Made by a program: the position numbers and the translations under genes. Shown piece by piece: positions 5,779 to 6,202 of a stretch of 6,202 nt of DNA (the stretch's first letter is position 1; every line of letters starts with the position of its first letter). The notes beneath the pieces were generated by a model. That model did not search any database and was not told where the DNA came from. It worked only from the letters and a program-made list of their open reading frames with translations. Where the stretch lies: contig CAMWXM010000171.1 in assembly GCA_947178195.1 (NCBI GenBank), forward strand, positions 1 to 6,202. Reading direction: 5' to 3'. The DNA comes from an uncultured Ruminococcus sp. GTDB taxonomy: Bacteria; Bacillota; Clostridia; Oscillospirales; Ruminococcaceae.

Positions 5779-5858
5779 TAGCGCAAAATGTCGAAATCTT
5801 GCGCAATGTGTAAAAATTTTGTATAAATTAATAAAAATGTAAATCTTACTTTGTGCAA
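5779..5858. promoter_or_regulatory. Three TTGCGCAA-like boxes upstream of the operon
   Basis: TAGCGCAA (5779-5786), the perfect palindrome TTGCGCAA (5799-5806) and TTGTGCAA (5851-5858) differ from one another by one or two bases. Their starts are 20 and 52 bases apart, close to two and five DNA turns, so they would lie on about the same face. The first two also form the inverted repeat GCGCAA-N12-TTGCGC. The nearest box is 7 bases from the distal -35. A regulator-binding role is inferred. Confidence 0.35.
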
Positions 5859-6033
5859 TCTCACAACACTTTAGTTATTGTTTTTCCTCAAACCTGCTAT
5901 TAAGTCTAACAATTTTATTACCTTATTTCATCTGCTTGTTCTCAATCCATTTTACACACTGCATGCTCCGCTTTTTTGGATCCGATGAACTAGCAAAGTA
6001 TTTTTATTTATCCACATCCCTCCATAAACAAAG

Positions 6034-6063
6034 CAATATCCGCTGCTCTCGCTACGGATATTG
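6034..6063. repeat. Hairpin with 9-base stem and 12-base loop
   Basis: CAATATCCG (6034-6042) and CGGATATTG (6055-6063) pair perfectly around a 12-base loop. The stem can extend past one G-G mismatch into AAA/TTT. Only four T residues follow on the plus strand, so it is a weak terminator candidate. Confidence 0.55.
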
Positions 6064-6162
6064 GTTTTCAACGCTAAGCACTAATCGAAACACTAAAATA
6101 CTAAACAAGCGAATACAAATAGGCGGCAAGGCATTAAAAAAAACAATTAGTAATAAACAACA

Positions 6163-6200
6163 AATCCGAACACATCACGATTAACGAATGTGTTCGGATT
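6163..6200. terminator. Perfect 13-base-stem hairpin at the right edge
   Basis: AATCCGAACACAT (6163-6175) and ATGTGTTCGGATT (6188-6200) are perfect inverted arms with a 12-base loop. Read on the minus strand the stem is followed by T-rich sequence (TTTGTTGTTTATT), which suits termination of a minus-strand gene lying beyond the window. The plus-strand tail is cut off by the window edge, so a terminator active in both directions cannot be excluded. Confidence 0.55.
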
Positions 6201-6202
6201 AT

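Larger units (their letters stand above)
5773..6202. other. AT-rich non-coding region upstream of the operon
   Basis: I see no convincing gene here. The region holds the TTGCGCAA-like boxes, two hairpins (6034-6063 and 6163-6200), four loosely spaced CTAA repeats (6074-6104) and a minus-strand open stretch at 5923-6003. That stretch reads as a plausible protein C-terminus (SDPKKRSMQCVKWIENK then QMK and stop) but has no start of its own and is stopped upstream at 6006-6004. It may be a remnant of a displaced gene. The plus-strand frame over 5936-6184 starts with TTG and lacks a ribosome binding site. Confidence 0.6.

Noticed and set aside
6074..6104. CTAA repeats as a CRISPR or iteron array
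   Set aside because: The units are only four or five bases with irregular spacing of 7, 12 and 8, which is expected in AT-rich DNA. No CRISPR-like repeat occurs anywhere in the window.
5936..6184. Plus-strand open frame of 82 codons
   Set aside because: It starts with TTG, has no ribosome binding site, crosses two hairpins and has a low-complexity Lys/Asn-rich end.

Overview
The window looks like a low-GC Gram-positive genome, most likely a Clostridia-type Firmicute. The support is strong GGAGG-type ribosome binding sites, extended -10 promoters, a TetR gene followed by a second gene in the layout common for Firmicute efflux operons, and an IS200-type insertion sequence. The species cannot be named from the sequence. 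The first 68 bases are not genomic: they match Illumina P5 and Nextera Tn5 adapter with a few mismatches, so the left edge is an untrimmed contig or read end.

Layout. (1) 1-68: adapter. (2) 69-839, minus strand: a tetR-family regulator (130-795) overlapped by 11 bases by the start of another gene. Only the first 24 codons of that gene (140-69) survive before the adapter. A perfect inverted repeat at 811-839, just upstream of the tetR ribosome binding site, is the likely auto-operator. (3) About 840-1607, plus strand: an IS200-type single-strand transposon with an intact Y1 (HUH) transposase tnpA (978-1442), a GC-rich hairpin before the gene and four GC-rich hairpins after it. (4) 1731-5772, minus strand: a self-contained two-gene operon with two promoter candidates, a 507-residue protein with a SAM-methyltransferase-like fold pattern (TTG start), a 775-residue protein with two DUF262 domains, ATGA overlap between the genes, and a strong hairpin after the last stop. 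(5) 5773-6202: AT-rich DNA without a convincing gene, holding repeated TTGCGCAA-like boxes, two long-stem hairpins and a possible C-terminal gene remnant.

How it fits together. The tetR-side line 241-300 counts 28/60 G+C, whereas line 1861-1920 in the DUF262 gene counts 18/60. The insertion sequence lies between these two compositions, which fits an acquired accessory island on the right. DUF262 is the ParB/Srx-fold NTPase domain of type IV restriction (GmrSD) and of the phosphorothioate sensor SspE. Here it appears twice in one chain, without the usual HNH (DUF1524) nuclease, and is translationally coupled to a methyltransferase-like protein that lacks the usual DNA-methyltransferase catalytic motif. 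I know of no named defence system with this arrangement. It is the best candidate for an undescribed system in the window. The defence role is inference, not something the sequence proves.
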